DNA of 8,771 nucleotides, from positions 1 through 8,771 of the forward strand of contig CAYNFX010000078.1 of the NCBI GenBank assembly GCA_964396555.1, written 5' to 3'. Every line of letters starts with the position of its first letter. The first letter of the stretch is position 1. The DNA comes from Geofilum sp964396555 (lineage in GTDB: Bacteria > Bacteroidota > Bacteroidia > Bacteroidales > Marinilabiliaceae). A program made the position numbers and the translations under genes. Positions 1-5,370 of the stretch are shown here, piece after piece. A model generated the notes under the pieces. That model was not told the DNA's origin, did no database searches, and saw nothing but the letters and a program-made list of their open reading frames with translations.

Positions 1-20
1 TGCTTGATTTAACGACTATG

Positions 21-35
21 TAGACAAATTGTCTA
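21..35. repeat. 15-bp perfect palindrome TAGACAA-A-TTGTCTA
   Basis: Two 7-base arms are exact reverse complements around a central A. An odd-length dyad of this size is typical of the binding site of a dimeric repressor such as TetR, MarR or GntR types. No such regulator is encoded in the window. The related octamer ACAATTGT recurs at 73-80, next to a second copy of TGTCTA at 67-72. Confidence 0.45.
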
Positions 36-91
36 TATTTAGTTAGTCAACCTTGATGTTGCTATATGTCTAACAATTGTAGGAAAAATGA

Positions 92-104
92 TTGACATTG
101 TCAA
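92..104. repeat. 13-bp perfect palindrome TTGACA-T-TGTCAA
   Basis: Two 6-base arms are exact reverse complements around a central T. The outer TTGA/TCAA halves recall Crp/Fnr-family sites, but the spacing is one base shorter than the Fnr consensus TTGAT-N4-ATCAA, so no assignment is made. It also shares the TGTC/GACA core with the palindrome at 21-35. Confidence 0.4.
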
Positions 105-174
105 CGTTTTTTAACAATCCGTAAGCCAAGATCATTGCTTTCTTGCCTCATCGCTTGCTCATTGTTAATTCTTC

Positions 175-202
175 CTGGTAAGCATTCTTTTAGGTTTACC
201 AG
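175..202. repeat. Inverted repeat, 7-bp arms with 14-nt loop
   Basis: CTGGTAA at 175-181 is the exact reverse complement of TTACCAG at 196-202. In RNA this would form a weak hairpin. There is no following T run, so it is not a convincing intrinsic terminator. It may be a binding site or chance. Confidence 0.25.
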
Positions 203-306
203 AATCAGTTTGATTATTGTCAGGTGCTGGGTTTAGGTTTAGTAGATGAGTGGGCAGAATTATCAGAATAAGACAATATCTTTGTCCTTTCAAATTTTCG
301 GTTTTG

Positions 307-1224
307 ATGAAGAAGTATCTTGAGAAATATCTTCTCCCGATTGCTATGGTAATCGGGATTAGCTTTCACAAACAACTTGCACTGTTGTCCCCAGCTATTC
401 CATGGTTGCTGGCTGTTATGCTGTTTATCACATATAGCCGTGTAAGCTGGAGCGACATAAAAATCACAAAGTTTCAATACATCCTCCTTTCAATCCAATA
501 CATCGGCAGTGCCTTGCTCTATCTGGCTTTAAGGCCGATAAATGAAGTGCTGGCGCAGGCTGTCATGATATGCGTACTGACGGCAACTGCTACTTCCGCA
601 CCTGTAGTGGCCGGCATTCTTGGAGGAAGTATTGCCGCGACTGCAGCATATTCAATTATAAGCAACCTCTCGGTTGCTTTTGTTGCACCTCTGTTTCTTA
701 GCGCAATAGGAGGGGGGAATGAAACTCTTTCATTCTATGAAGCATTTTGGATGATACTGCGCAGAGTGATGCCAATCCTTGTTCTGCCCTTTGTTGCAGC
801 TGTCATCTTGCAGAAGGTATCACCTTCAGCCCATCGTAAGGTTCAGGGAGCTCAGATACTTACTTTTTATCTTTGGGCAGCCTCACTCACGGTGGTTGTC
901 GGAAATGTGACTCAGTTTGTAATAATGCATGACGATGGCGACTACTCGCTAGAGGTGGGTATAGCACTGGCAGCCCTTGTTATCTGCCTCCTTCAGTTTA
1001 CTGCAGGCCGCGCAATCGGTTCCCGTTTTGGCCGAACGGTGGCAGGAGGACAGGGCCTCGGACAGAAGAACACTATTCTGGCTATCTGGCTTACGCAGAC
1101 CTATCTGAATCCGCTTGCCACACTGGGGCCGGGTATGTATGTGATATGGCAGAACATAGTTAATTCATGGCAGATATGGAATAAGGAAAGAAATGCGGAG
1201 GTCAACAGGGAAAAACAGCTCTGA
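307..1224 (+). CDS. BASS-family (bile acid:sodium symporter-like) transporter
   Basis: This is a 305-residue inner-membrane protein with about nine or ten hydrophobic segments, the usual size for the SBF/BASS superfamily, which moves organic anions by sodium symport. Two conserved family regions can be seen. One is a small-residue stretch APVVAGILGG at residues 98-107, which lines up with the first crossover helix. The other is GLGQKN at 250-255, followed by a helix and LNPLATLGP at 267-275, matching the second crossover region. The reading frame opens with GTG at 250, but the ATG at 307 (MKKYLEKYLL) gives a normal start directly before the first hydrophobic helix, so it is preferred. A secreted hydrolase follows 50 bp downstream on the same strand and may be cotranscribed. 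The substrate cannot be told from sequence. The true bile-acid assignment is only a family name. Confidence 0.85.
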   Translation: MKKYLEKYLLPIAMVIGISFHKQLALLSPAIPWLLAVMLFITYSRVSWSDIKITKFQYILLSIQYIGSALLYLALRPINEVLAQAVMICVLTATATSAPVVAGILGGSIAATAAYSIISNLSVAFVAPLFLSAIGGGNETLSFYEAFWMILRRVMPILVLPFVAAVILQKVSPSAHRKVQGAQILTFYLWAASLTVVVGNVTQFVIMHDDGDYSLEVGIALAALVICLLQFTAGRAIGSRFGRTVAGGQGLGQKNTILAIWLTQTYLNPLATLGPGMYVIWQNIVNSWQIWNKERNAEVNREKQL

Positions 1225-1274
1225 TTGCTGCGTTTCTCATCCGGCTTTCTTATCTTGAACTTAAAATACTGCCT

Positions 1275-2249
1275 ATGTACGCATACAGATCAGCTGCCTT
1301 ATCCGGACTTCTCTCGAAGGGCGTAATAATCATATTTACATTTTGCGTTTTTCTGCTTTCAGTTGTGGTGTCCCCTGCTGCTAACGCACAGGAGGTGGGA
1401 CAGGAGACCGTTATTTTTGCTGCGAAGGACGGGCAGGAGCTGAAAATGGATATCTACAGTGATGATTCAGCCGGAGCTGGCTTACATCCATGCCTTATCT
1501 TTGTTTTCGGTGGTGGATTTAAGGATGGCACACGCGATAATGAGATATACATTGATTTTTTCAGGTATTTTGCCGCAAGGGGCTACATCGTGGCTTCTAT
1601 AGATTACAGGCTAGGCATGAAAGATACAGGGGCCCCCGGGATATTTGATACCAAGCCTCTGCAGAATGCGATAAGTCTGGCTGTAAGCGATCTGTACTCG
1701 GCAACTGATTATTTGCTGGATAATGCCGGCAAATTGGGCATAGACTCTTCATTGATACTGATAAGTGGATCCAGTGCAGGAGCTATTGCCGCACTGCAAG
1801 CTGACTATCACCTGAGCAATTACCATGCAATTGCGGCAGAGCTGCCCATAGATTTCCGCTATGCTGGAGTAATATCCTTTGCCGGGGGCGTGTTTAGTAC
1901 TGAAGGAGTGCCTGATTACGCAAGGGGGGCTGCACCTACGCTATTCTTCCACGGAAGCGCTGACAAGCTGGTGCCGTACAAAAAGACCCGCTTTCTGAAT
2001 CTGGGAATGTTTGGCTCGCATGCCCTTGCAAAGGAATTCGTGAAGAAGGGTTATCCTTATGTGTTTTACTCCCTCAGGGAGATAGGACACGAAGCAGCTG
2101 AGTTTCCAATGAAAGATATGATTCCCGAGACTCAGGCCTTTATTGATAGACTCGTCGTTGATGGGCTGAATATTATGGTGAATATTGATTACATGGACCC
2201 TGCCCGTAAGCCAAAGATTAAGACAAAACCTTCAGACTACTACAAGTAA
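1275..2249 (+). CDS. Secreted alpha/beta-hydrolase (esterase/lipase-like)
   Basis: This is a 324-residue exported hydrolase. The N-terminus has a long hydrophobic segment (about 16-33) and an ANA|QE signal-peptidase I site, with predicted cleavage after residue 38. The catalytic parts of an esterase-type alpha/beta-hydrolase are present in order. FGGGF at 78-82 is the oxyanion-hole motif, with Phe where many esterases have His. GSSAG at 165-169 places the nucleophile at Ser167. HGSADKLVP around 226-234 gives Asp230. GHE at 271-273 gives His272. The fold resembles the BD-FAE/carboxylesterase group that cleaves ester bonds, often acetyl or feruloyl groups on polysaccharides, but the substrate is not recognisable. 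It would act in the periplasm or at the cell surface. It lies 50 bp after the BASS transporter, so an acid released by this enzyme could be imported by that transporter. That link is inference from position only. Confidence 0.85.
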   Translation: MYAYRSAALSGLLSKGVIIIFTFCVFLLSVVVSPAANAQEVGQETVIFAAKDGQELKMDIYSDDSAGAGLHPCLIFVFGGGFKDGTRDNEIYIDFFRYFAARGYIVASIDYRLGMKDTGAPGIFDTKPLQNAISLAVSDLYSATDYLLDNAGKLGIDSSLILISGSSAGAIAALQADYHLSNYHAIAAELPIDFRYAGVISFAGGVFSTEGVPDYARGAAPTLFFHGSADKLVPYKKTRFLNLGMFGSHALAKEFVKKGYPYVFYSLREIGHEAAEFPMKDMIPETQAFIDRLVVDGLNIMVNIDYMDPARKPKIKTKPSDYYK

Positions 2250-2309
2250 AAGTGTGGTGGAATTTGGTATGTTTATTGTAGTTTTAACAAAAATTAAACA
2301 CTTGCTGTA

Positions 2310-2756
2310 ATGAAAAAGATATTACTAATCTTTGTAGTGGCGCTGTTGGCTGCCTCATGCAAGGGGCCGGCTGGTCCTGCCGGACCTCCGGGTAGGGATG
2401 GAGATGACGGTGAGCCCGGAGCATACTGGAGAATAATGGATTTCTCTATTACCAACTGGACAGAAGTAGAGAACGAGTATTTTTATGCTCAGTTTAATTT
2501 TCCAGAACTAACAAACTTCATTTACAATAACGGGATAGTGCTGCCCTATATTGAGTTTGACGGAGCTTATCAGACACCCCTGCCATATACAAGGTACAGG
2601 CAAACTACATTAGGCGGTGAACTCTATTATTGGGAAGAACTTATTGACTATGAGTATACAGAGGGGGAGATCACATTCTACTTGACGCCCTCGGATTTTG
2701 ATACTGCTGCTGAAGATCCGGCCCCGGCCAAGATCAGGGTAGTATTGTTGTACTAG
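2310..2756 (+). CDS. Small lipoprotein with collagen-like Gly-X-Y stub
   Basis: This is a 148-residue lipoprotein. A short hydrophobic signal ends in the lipobox LAASC, with the lipidated Cys at residue 17. Six Gly-X-Y triplets follow immediately (residues 19-36: GPA GPA GPP GRD GDD GEP), then a globular domain of about 110 residues rich in aromatic and acidic residues, ending in a beta-like KIRVVLLY. The architecture of signal, Cys, short collagen-like stub and compact C-terminal domain recurs in Bacteroidota hypothetical lipoproteins, and the function is unknown to me. Six triplets are too few for a stable triple helix by themselves, so the stub may be a flexible or weakly trimerising linker that lifts the domain off the outer membrane. 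It lies 60 bp after the hydrolase, with a strong hairpin 24 bp after its stop. It could be the last gene of that unit or transcribed alone. Confidence 0.8.
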   Translation: MKKILLIFVVALLAASCKGPAGPAGPPGRDGDDGEPGAYWRIMDFSITNWTEVENEYFYAQFNFPELTNFIYNNGIVLPYIEFDGAYQTPLPYTRYRQTTLGGELYYWEELIDYEYTEGEITFYLTPSDFDTAAEDPAPAKIRVVLLY

Positions 2757-2780
2757 GTAGCTCCTGTATTAATTATTATG

Positions 2781-2817
2781 CAGCTTTCAGCAAATCCGCC
2801 GGATTTGCTGAAAGCTG
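2781..2817. terminator. 37-bp perfect palindrome, probable (bidirectional) terminator
   Basis: The arms 2781-2798 and 2800-2817 are 18 bases each, exact reverse complements, separated by one base (C2799). The RNA would form a very stable, GC-capped hairpin on either strand. It sits 24 bp after the lipoprotein stop and at the end of the minus-strand permease remnant, between two converging units, the usual place for a shared terminator. The T tract on either side is poor (ATTT on the plus side), so termination efficiency is uncertain. The right arm overlaps the last recognisable codons of the permease remnant. Confidence 0.65.
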
Positions 2818-2938
2818 ATTTCCAGGTCTGACTGCTTACGGTAATTATTCCGGCAGCTAAGGCCAAAAGACCAGCTAACACAAAGATCATTGGATCCAAT
2901 GGCGTTTGTACTGCAAAGCTCTTTAGCCAATTTCTACA

Positions 2939-2956
2939 AAGTTGCTGCTACAACTT
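2939..2956. repeat. Inverted repeat at the permease deletion junction
   Basis: AAGTTG (2939-2944) and CAACTT (2951-2956) are exact reverse complements around a 6-base spacer. The repeat lies between the end of the N-terminal permease frame (stop at 2961-2963) and the first readable codon of the C-terminal frame (2947), so it marks the likely scar of the internal deletion. Confidence 0.4.
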
Positions 2957-3202
2957 GTCGCTAGTTCATCTCAAAGATCTGAGTAACGCGGTACATTTGA
3001 TCACCTCGTTTGTGAAAGGTGTCGAAACGCAATTCGTTAATAGCCCAGAGCCCTATGATTAGCGCAACTGCTATGCCGAGCCCCAGACCTATGATGTTGA
3101 ATGTGCCGGCTACCTTTTGGAGCTTGTAATTTCTAAGAAACTACTTCATGGCCTGATTTTACTTCCAGTTTGAGAATAATGCTTACTGCTAAGGGACAAG
3201 TC

Positions 3203-3877
3203 TTATATCATAGTTTCAGTCACTATCTTGCCGTCAAACAGTTTGATTGCCCTATGGGCATAAGATGAGTCATGCAATGAGTGCGTAACCATTACAATAG
3301 TACTGCCTTCCCTGTTGAGTTCGGTAAGTAGCTTCATTACCTCAGCACCATTGTTTGAGTCGAGGTTACCTGTCGGCTCATCTGCAAGTATTAGCTTGGG
3401 ATTGGCAATTACGGCTCTGGCGATTGCAACTCTCTGTTGTTGGCCACCCGACAACTGGTTGGGGAAGTGGTTGGCCCTGTGGCTGATATTCATCCTGCGT
3501 AGTACTTCCTCGACCCTTACTTTGCGTTCGGAACTTTTTATCTTCAGATAGGTGAGCGGTAGCTCGACGTTTTCATATACAGTCATCTCCTCAATCAGGT
3601 TGAAGCTTTGAAATACGAAGCCAATCTTGCCCTTGCGTGCACGGGTTCTGTCCTTTTCCTTCAGGTTGCCGACCTCCTCACCGTCGATCAAGTAGTTTCC
3701 GGTCGTGGGATTGTCAAGCAAGCCCAGAATGTTGAGCAGTGTGGATTTGCCACAACCTGACGGACCCATTATAGCGACAAATTCACCTTGGCCCACTTCA
3801 AATGATATATCATTTAGTGCAAGAGTTTCCACTTCTTCAGTCCGGAATACCTTGGTTAAGTTTTCTACCTTGATCAT
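3203..3877 (-). CDS. ABC transporter ATP-binding protein, LolD/MacB type
   Basis: This is a 224-residue cytoplasmic ATPase of the LolD/MacB/FtsE group, which powers lipoprotein release or drug and peptide export together with FtsX-like permeases. All motifs are intact: Walker A GPSGCGKST at 38-46, Q-loop Gln90, signature LSGGQ at 142-146, Walker B LILADEP at 162-168, D-loop NLD at 171-173 and switch His199. Length and spacing are normal for a stand-alone ATPase. It is second in a minus-strand operon, 30 bp after the adaptor gene and 53 bp before the permease remnant. Because that permease is broken, the ATPase has no intact membrane partner in the window. It may serve a permease encoded elsewhere or be on its way to loss, although it shows no sign of decay itself. 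Confidence 0.93.
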   Translation of the reverse strand: MIKVENLTKVFRTEEVETLALNDISFEVGQGEFVAIMGPSGCGKSTLLNILGLLDNPTTGNYLIDGEEVGNLKEKDRTRARKGKIGFVFQSFNLIEEMTVYENVELPLTYLKIKSSERKVRVEEVLRRMNISHRANHFPNQLSGGQQQRVAIARAVIANPKLILADEPTGNLDSNNGAEVMKLLTELNREGSTIVMVTHSLHDSSYAHRAIKLFDGKIVTETMI

Positions 3878-3907
3878 ATCTATAATATTTTGAGTTTTTA
3901 AATTAGC

Positions 3908-5158
3908 TTATTTAAGTATTATTTCCACGGCGTCTCCGAATGCTTCATAACTAGATGTTATAACCTTTTCTCCGGGTTCCAGGCCGTCCAAAACCTCATA
4001 GTAATTGGGGTTCTGCCTTCCCAGTTTTATCGGTCTCTTCACGGCTTTCTTATCGTCGTCAGACAGAACAAAGATCCACTGTCCTCCGGTAGTGTTGAAG
4101 AATGCGCCACGTGGTATCATAATAGCTTCTACCGGTTGTCCCAGTTGCAAGCTTATATAATAGGTTTGTCCGGCCCTGATATTATCCGGTCTTTCGCCTT
4201 CAAACCTGAATTCGGTCCGGAACTGTTTGTCCCTGACCTCCGGGAATACTTTTCTTACCTTCAGTGCAAAGTTACGGTCCTGTCTTTCGAATGTAGCCTC
4301 AAGTCCTGTTTTTACCCTGTCGATGTAGTGCTCGTCAATCATAGCCTCTACCTTGAAGTCGGACAACACGTTGATCTGTCCTATGCGCCCTCCGGTGGGA
4401 ATGTTTTGTCCTATCTCAACATCCAGCAATCCAAGCTGTCCGTCAATAGGTGTCTTTACATTCAGGTTGTCCTTCCGCTGACGTATTATCTTGAGGTTTT
4501 CTCGCATATTGCTTAGGCTTTCCTCGAGCTGTCTTACCTGCACACTACGGTATATGGAGTCCTGCTTTTGTCTGGCCTCGATTAGTTGCCTGCTGTCAAG
4601 GGCAAACTCATAGTCTTCCTTAGCCCTGAGATACTCCTCGCGTGAAACAAGATTTTCCTCAAAAAGAAAGCTCTGCTGCTCAAAGTTGCGCAGTTTGCGC
4701 TTTACATCCAGTTCGAGTTGCAGCCTTTCCTTGCGCAGGTTAAGCAGTTCCTGTTCCATGGCTATCCTTGTGTTGCGCAGGAAGTTTTCCTTCTCAGCCA
4801 ACTGGGCCTCGCTGTCCAGGATATTAAGGCTTAGCATCGGATTGCTAAGGCGTATAATTATATCCCCCTTGTTAAGGTTGGCACCTTCCTCCACGAGCTT
4901 CTCTTCAACCATACCTCCTTCTATGGCGCTAATCTGTATGGTACTAACGGGCATCACCTGGCCGTTGACCCTTATATAGTCGTTAAACTCCCCCCGGGTA
5001 ACTGACGAAACTGTCACGCGGTTGTTTTCCACTTTCAACCTTTTCGCATGGTTACCAAAAATCAGCCATAGCAACATAAGTGCTAGAAGAGCACCCCCTA
5101 CAATCAAGGGAATGTGCTTTTTTTGAATGCCCTTTTTCTTTTCAATAATCCTGTCCAT
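3908..5158 (-). CDS. HlyD/MacA-type periplasmic adaptor (membrane fusion protein)
   Basis: This is a 416-residue adaptor that would bridge an inner-membrane ABC permease and an outer-membrane channel. A basic cytoplasmic N-terminus is followed by one transmembrane anchor at about residues 16-34. Next come a first lipoyl half around 72-105 (IEGGMVEEKLVEEGANLNKGDII), a long charged coiled-coil hairpin around 112-232, the second lipoyl half around 232-262 (TPIDGQLGLLDVEIGQNI), a beta-barrel, and a membrane-proximal domain ending LEPGEKVITSSYEAFGD. The transmembrane anchor instead of a lipobox, the coiled coil and the neighbouring ATPase point to the ABC-linked MacA type rather than an RND adaptor. 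It is the first gene of the minus-strand unit, with the ATPase 30 bp downstream. The upstream region is shared with a divergent NtrC-type regulator and holds a hairpin and a possible sigma-54 element. No outer-membrane TolC-like gene is in the window. Confidence 0.9.
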   Translation of the reverse strand: MDRIIEKKKGIQKKHIPLIVGGALLALMLLWLIFGNHAKRLKVENNRVTVSSVTRGEFNDYIRVNGQVMPVSTIQISAIEGGMVEEKLVEEGANLNKGDIIIRLSNPMLSLNILDSEAQLAEKENFLRNTRIAMEQELLNLRKERLQLELDVKRKLRNFEQQSFLFEENLVSREEYLRAKEDYEFALDSRQLIEARQKQDSIYRSVQVRQLEESLSNMRENLKIIRQRKDNLNVKTPIDGQLGLLDVEIGQNIPTGGRIGQINVLSDFKVEAMIDEHYIDRVKTGLEATFERQDRNFALKVRKVFPEVRDKQFRTEFRFEGERPDNIRAGQTYYISLQLGQPVEAIMIPRGAFFNTTGGQWIFVLSDDDKKAVKRPIKLGRQNPNYYEVLDGLEPGEKVITSSYEAFGDAVEIILK

Positions 5159-5179
5159 AGTCTTAACTGTTCGGGTTCA

Positions 5180-5201
5180 AATAAGGCCACGGGGCCTTAT
5201 T
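5180..5201 (-). promoter_or_regulatory. Hairpin in the 5' leader of the exporter operon
   Basis: AATAAGGCC (5180-5188) pairs exactly with GGCCTTATT (5193-5201) around a 4-base loop. It lies 21 bp upstream of the adaptor ATG on its sense strand. It could be an operator or a leader hairpin. On the minus strand only a short T run follows, so it is a poor terminator. Confidence 0.45.
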
Positions 5202-5214
5202 GGTTTACTTCTGG

Positions 5215-5231
5215 GTCTAATACCATGCCAA
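5215..5231 (-). promoter_or_regulatory. Imperfect sigma-54 -24/-12-like element facing the exporter operon
   Basis: On the minus strand the sequence TTGGCATGGTATTAGAC aligns with YTGGCACGRNNNTTGCW. The -24 half TTGGCA is exact and the GG-to-GC spacing is correct. The -12 half is weak (TAGAC for TTGCW, with GA in place of the usually essential GC). A start site near 5203 would put the hairpin at 5180-5201 in the leader. It is of interest because the divergent gene encodes a sigma-54 activator, but the weak -12 half keeps confidence low. Confidence 0.3.
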
Positions 5232-5240
5232 TAGCATAAG

Positions 5241-5264
5241 TGTATTGATATACAGTGCAATACA
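5241..5264. promoter_or_regulatory. Dyad TGTATTG-N10-CAATACA, candidate activator site
   Basis: Two exact 7-base inverted half-sites are separated by 10 bases. The total of 24 bp puts equivalent faces close to two helical turns apart, which suits a dimeric Fis-type HTH protein such as the adjacent NtrC-family regulator. A nested dyad TGTAT-TGAT-ATACA (5241-5254) overlaps it. It lies in the divergent intergenic region, where autoregulation and control of the exporter could both be exerted. It is closer to the sigma-54-like element than most enhancers are. Confidence 0.4.
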
Positions 5265-5306
5265 TATTTCCTGCCAATTTTTTATGTAAAGATATTTTAC
5301 AGCCAC

Positions 5307-5338
5307 TGTTTAGTTTCTTACCTTAATATATAGTTTTG
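5307..5338 (+). promoter_or_regulatory. Candidate Bacteroidota housekeeping promoter for the regulator gene
   Basis: TAGTTTTG at 5331-5338 matches the -7 consensus TAnnTTTG. A TGTTT at 5307-5311 is 19 bases upstream, close to the TTTG/TTG -33 element, though not exact. Transcription would start near 5345, leaving a leader of about 25 bases before the ATG at 5371. A GGAGG at 5365-5369 is only one base from that ATG, too close to act as a normal Shine-Dalgarno. Confidence 0.45.
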
Positions 5339-5370
5339 CACACAAGGTCAATGAATTAATCTATGGAGGC

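Larger units (their letters stand above)
1..306. other. Non-coding leader region with several small palindromes
   Basis: No convincing gene was found on either strand in this AT-rich stretch. It contains perfect short palindromes at 21-35, 73-80 and 92-104, and a longer-looped inverted repeat at 175-202. A TATCTTTG octamer at 277-284 fits the Bacteroidota -7 consensus TAnnTTTG and lies 22 bases before the transporter ATG. No matching -33 TTTG was seen at the right spacing, so it is only a weak promoter candidate. The region probably holds the promoter and operators of the transporter gene, or the 5' region of a gene to the left of the window. Confidence 0.5.
2753..3149 (-). pseudogene. Remnant of an FtsX/MacB-type ABC transporter permease
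   Basis: Two pieces of one permease gene can be read on the minus strand. The N-terminal piece (3149-2961) begins ATG AAG TAG, so codon 3 is a stop. It then stays open for 59 codons, with a transmembrane stretch GLGLGIAVALIIGLWAINEL and the downstream motif RFDTFHKRGDQMYRV, the classic start of Bacteroidota FtsX-type permeases (usually close to 800 residues). The C-terminal piece (2947 to about 2807, in a different frame) reads WLKSFAVQTPLDP, then FVLAGLLALAAGIITVSSQ and TWKSAF, the last transmembrane helix and tail of the same family. It runs into the palindrome and stops at 2753-2755. The core between them is missing, including the extracytoplasmic domain and the other helices. It follows the ATPase gene by 53 bp in the expected third place of the operon. 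It could also be an assembly artefact in part. It cannot encode a functional permease as it stands. Confidence 0.8.

Noticed and set aside
103..231. Minus-strand open frame of about 40 codons ending in RIVKKR
   Set aside because: It has only a late ATG, no upstream continuity (stop just before it), no recognisable motif, and is within the length expected by chance in AT-rich DNA.
250..306. GTG start that would add 19 residues to the BASS transporter
   Set aside because: The extension is basic, non-hydrophobic and overlaps a possible -7 promoter box. The ATG at 307 gives a typical short cytoplasmic tail before the first helix.
2250..2303. Inverted repeat AAGTGT/ACACTT and near-matches to TAnnTTTG before the lipoprotein gene
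   Set aside because: The arms are only six bases with a loop of over 40, and the -7-like octamers each miss the final G and lack a -33 partner.
5264..5284. TGGCA ... TTGCA pair on the minus strand as a sigma-54 promoter
   Set aside because: The GG and GC elements are about 15 bases apart rather than 10, so the spacing is incompatible with sigma-54 binding.
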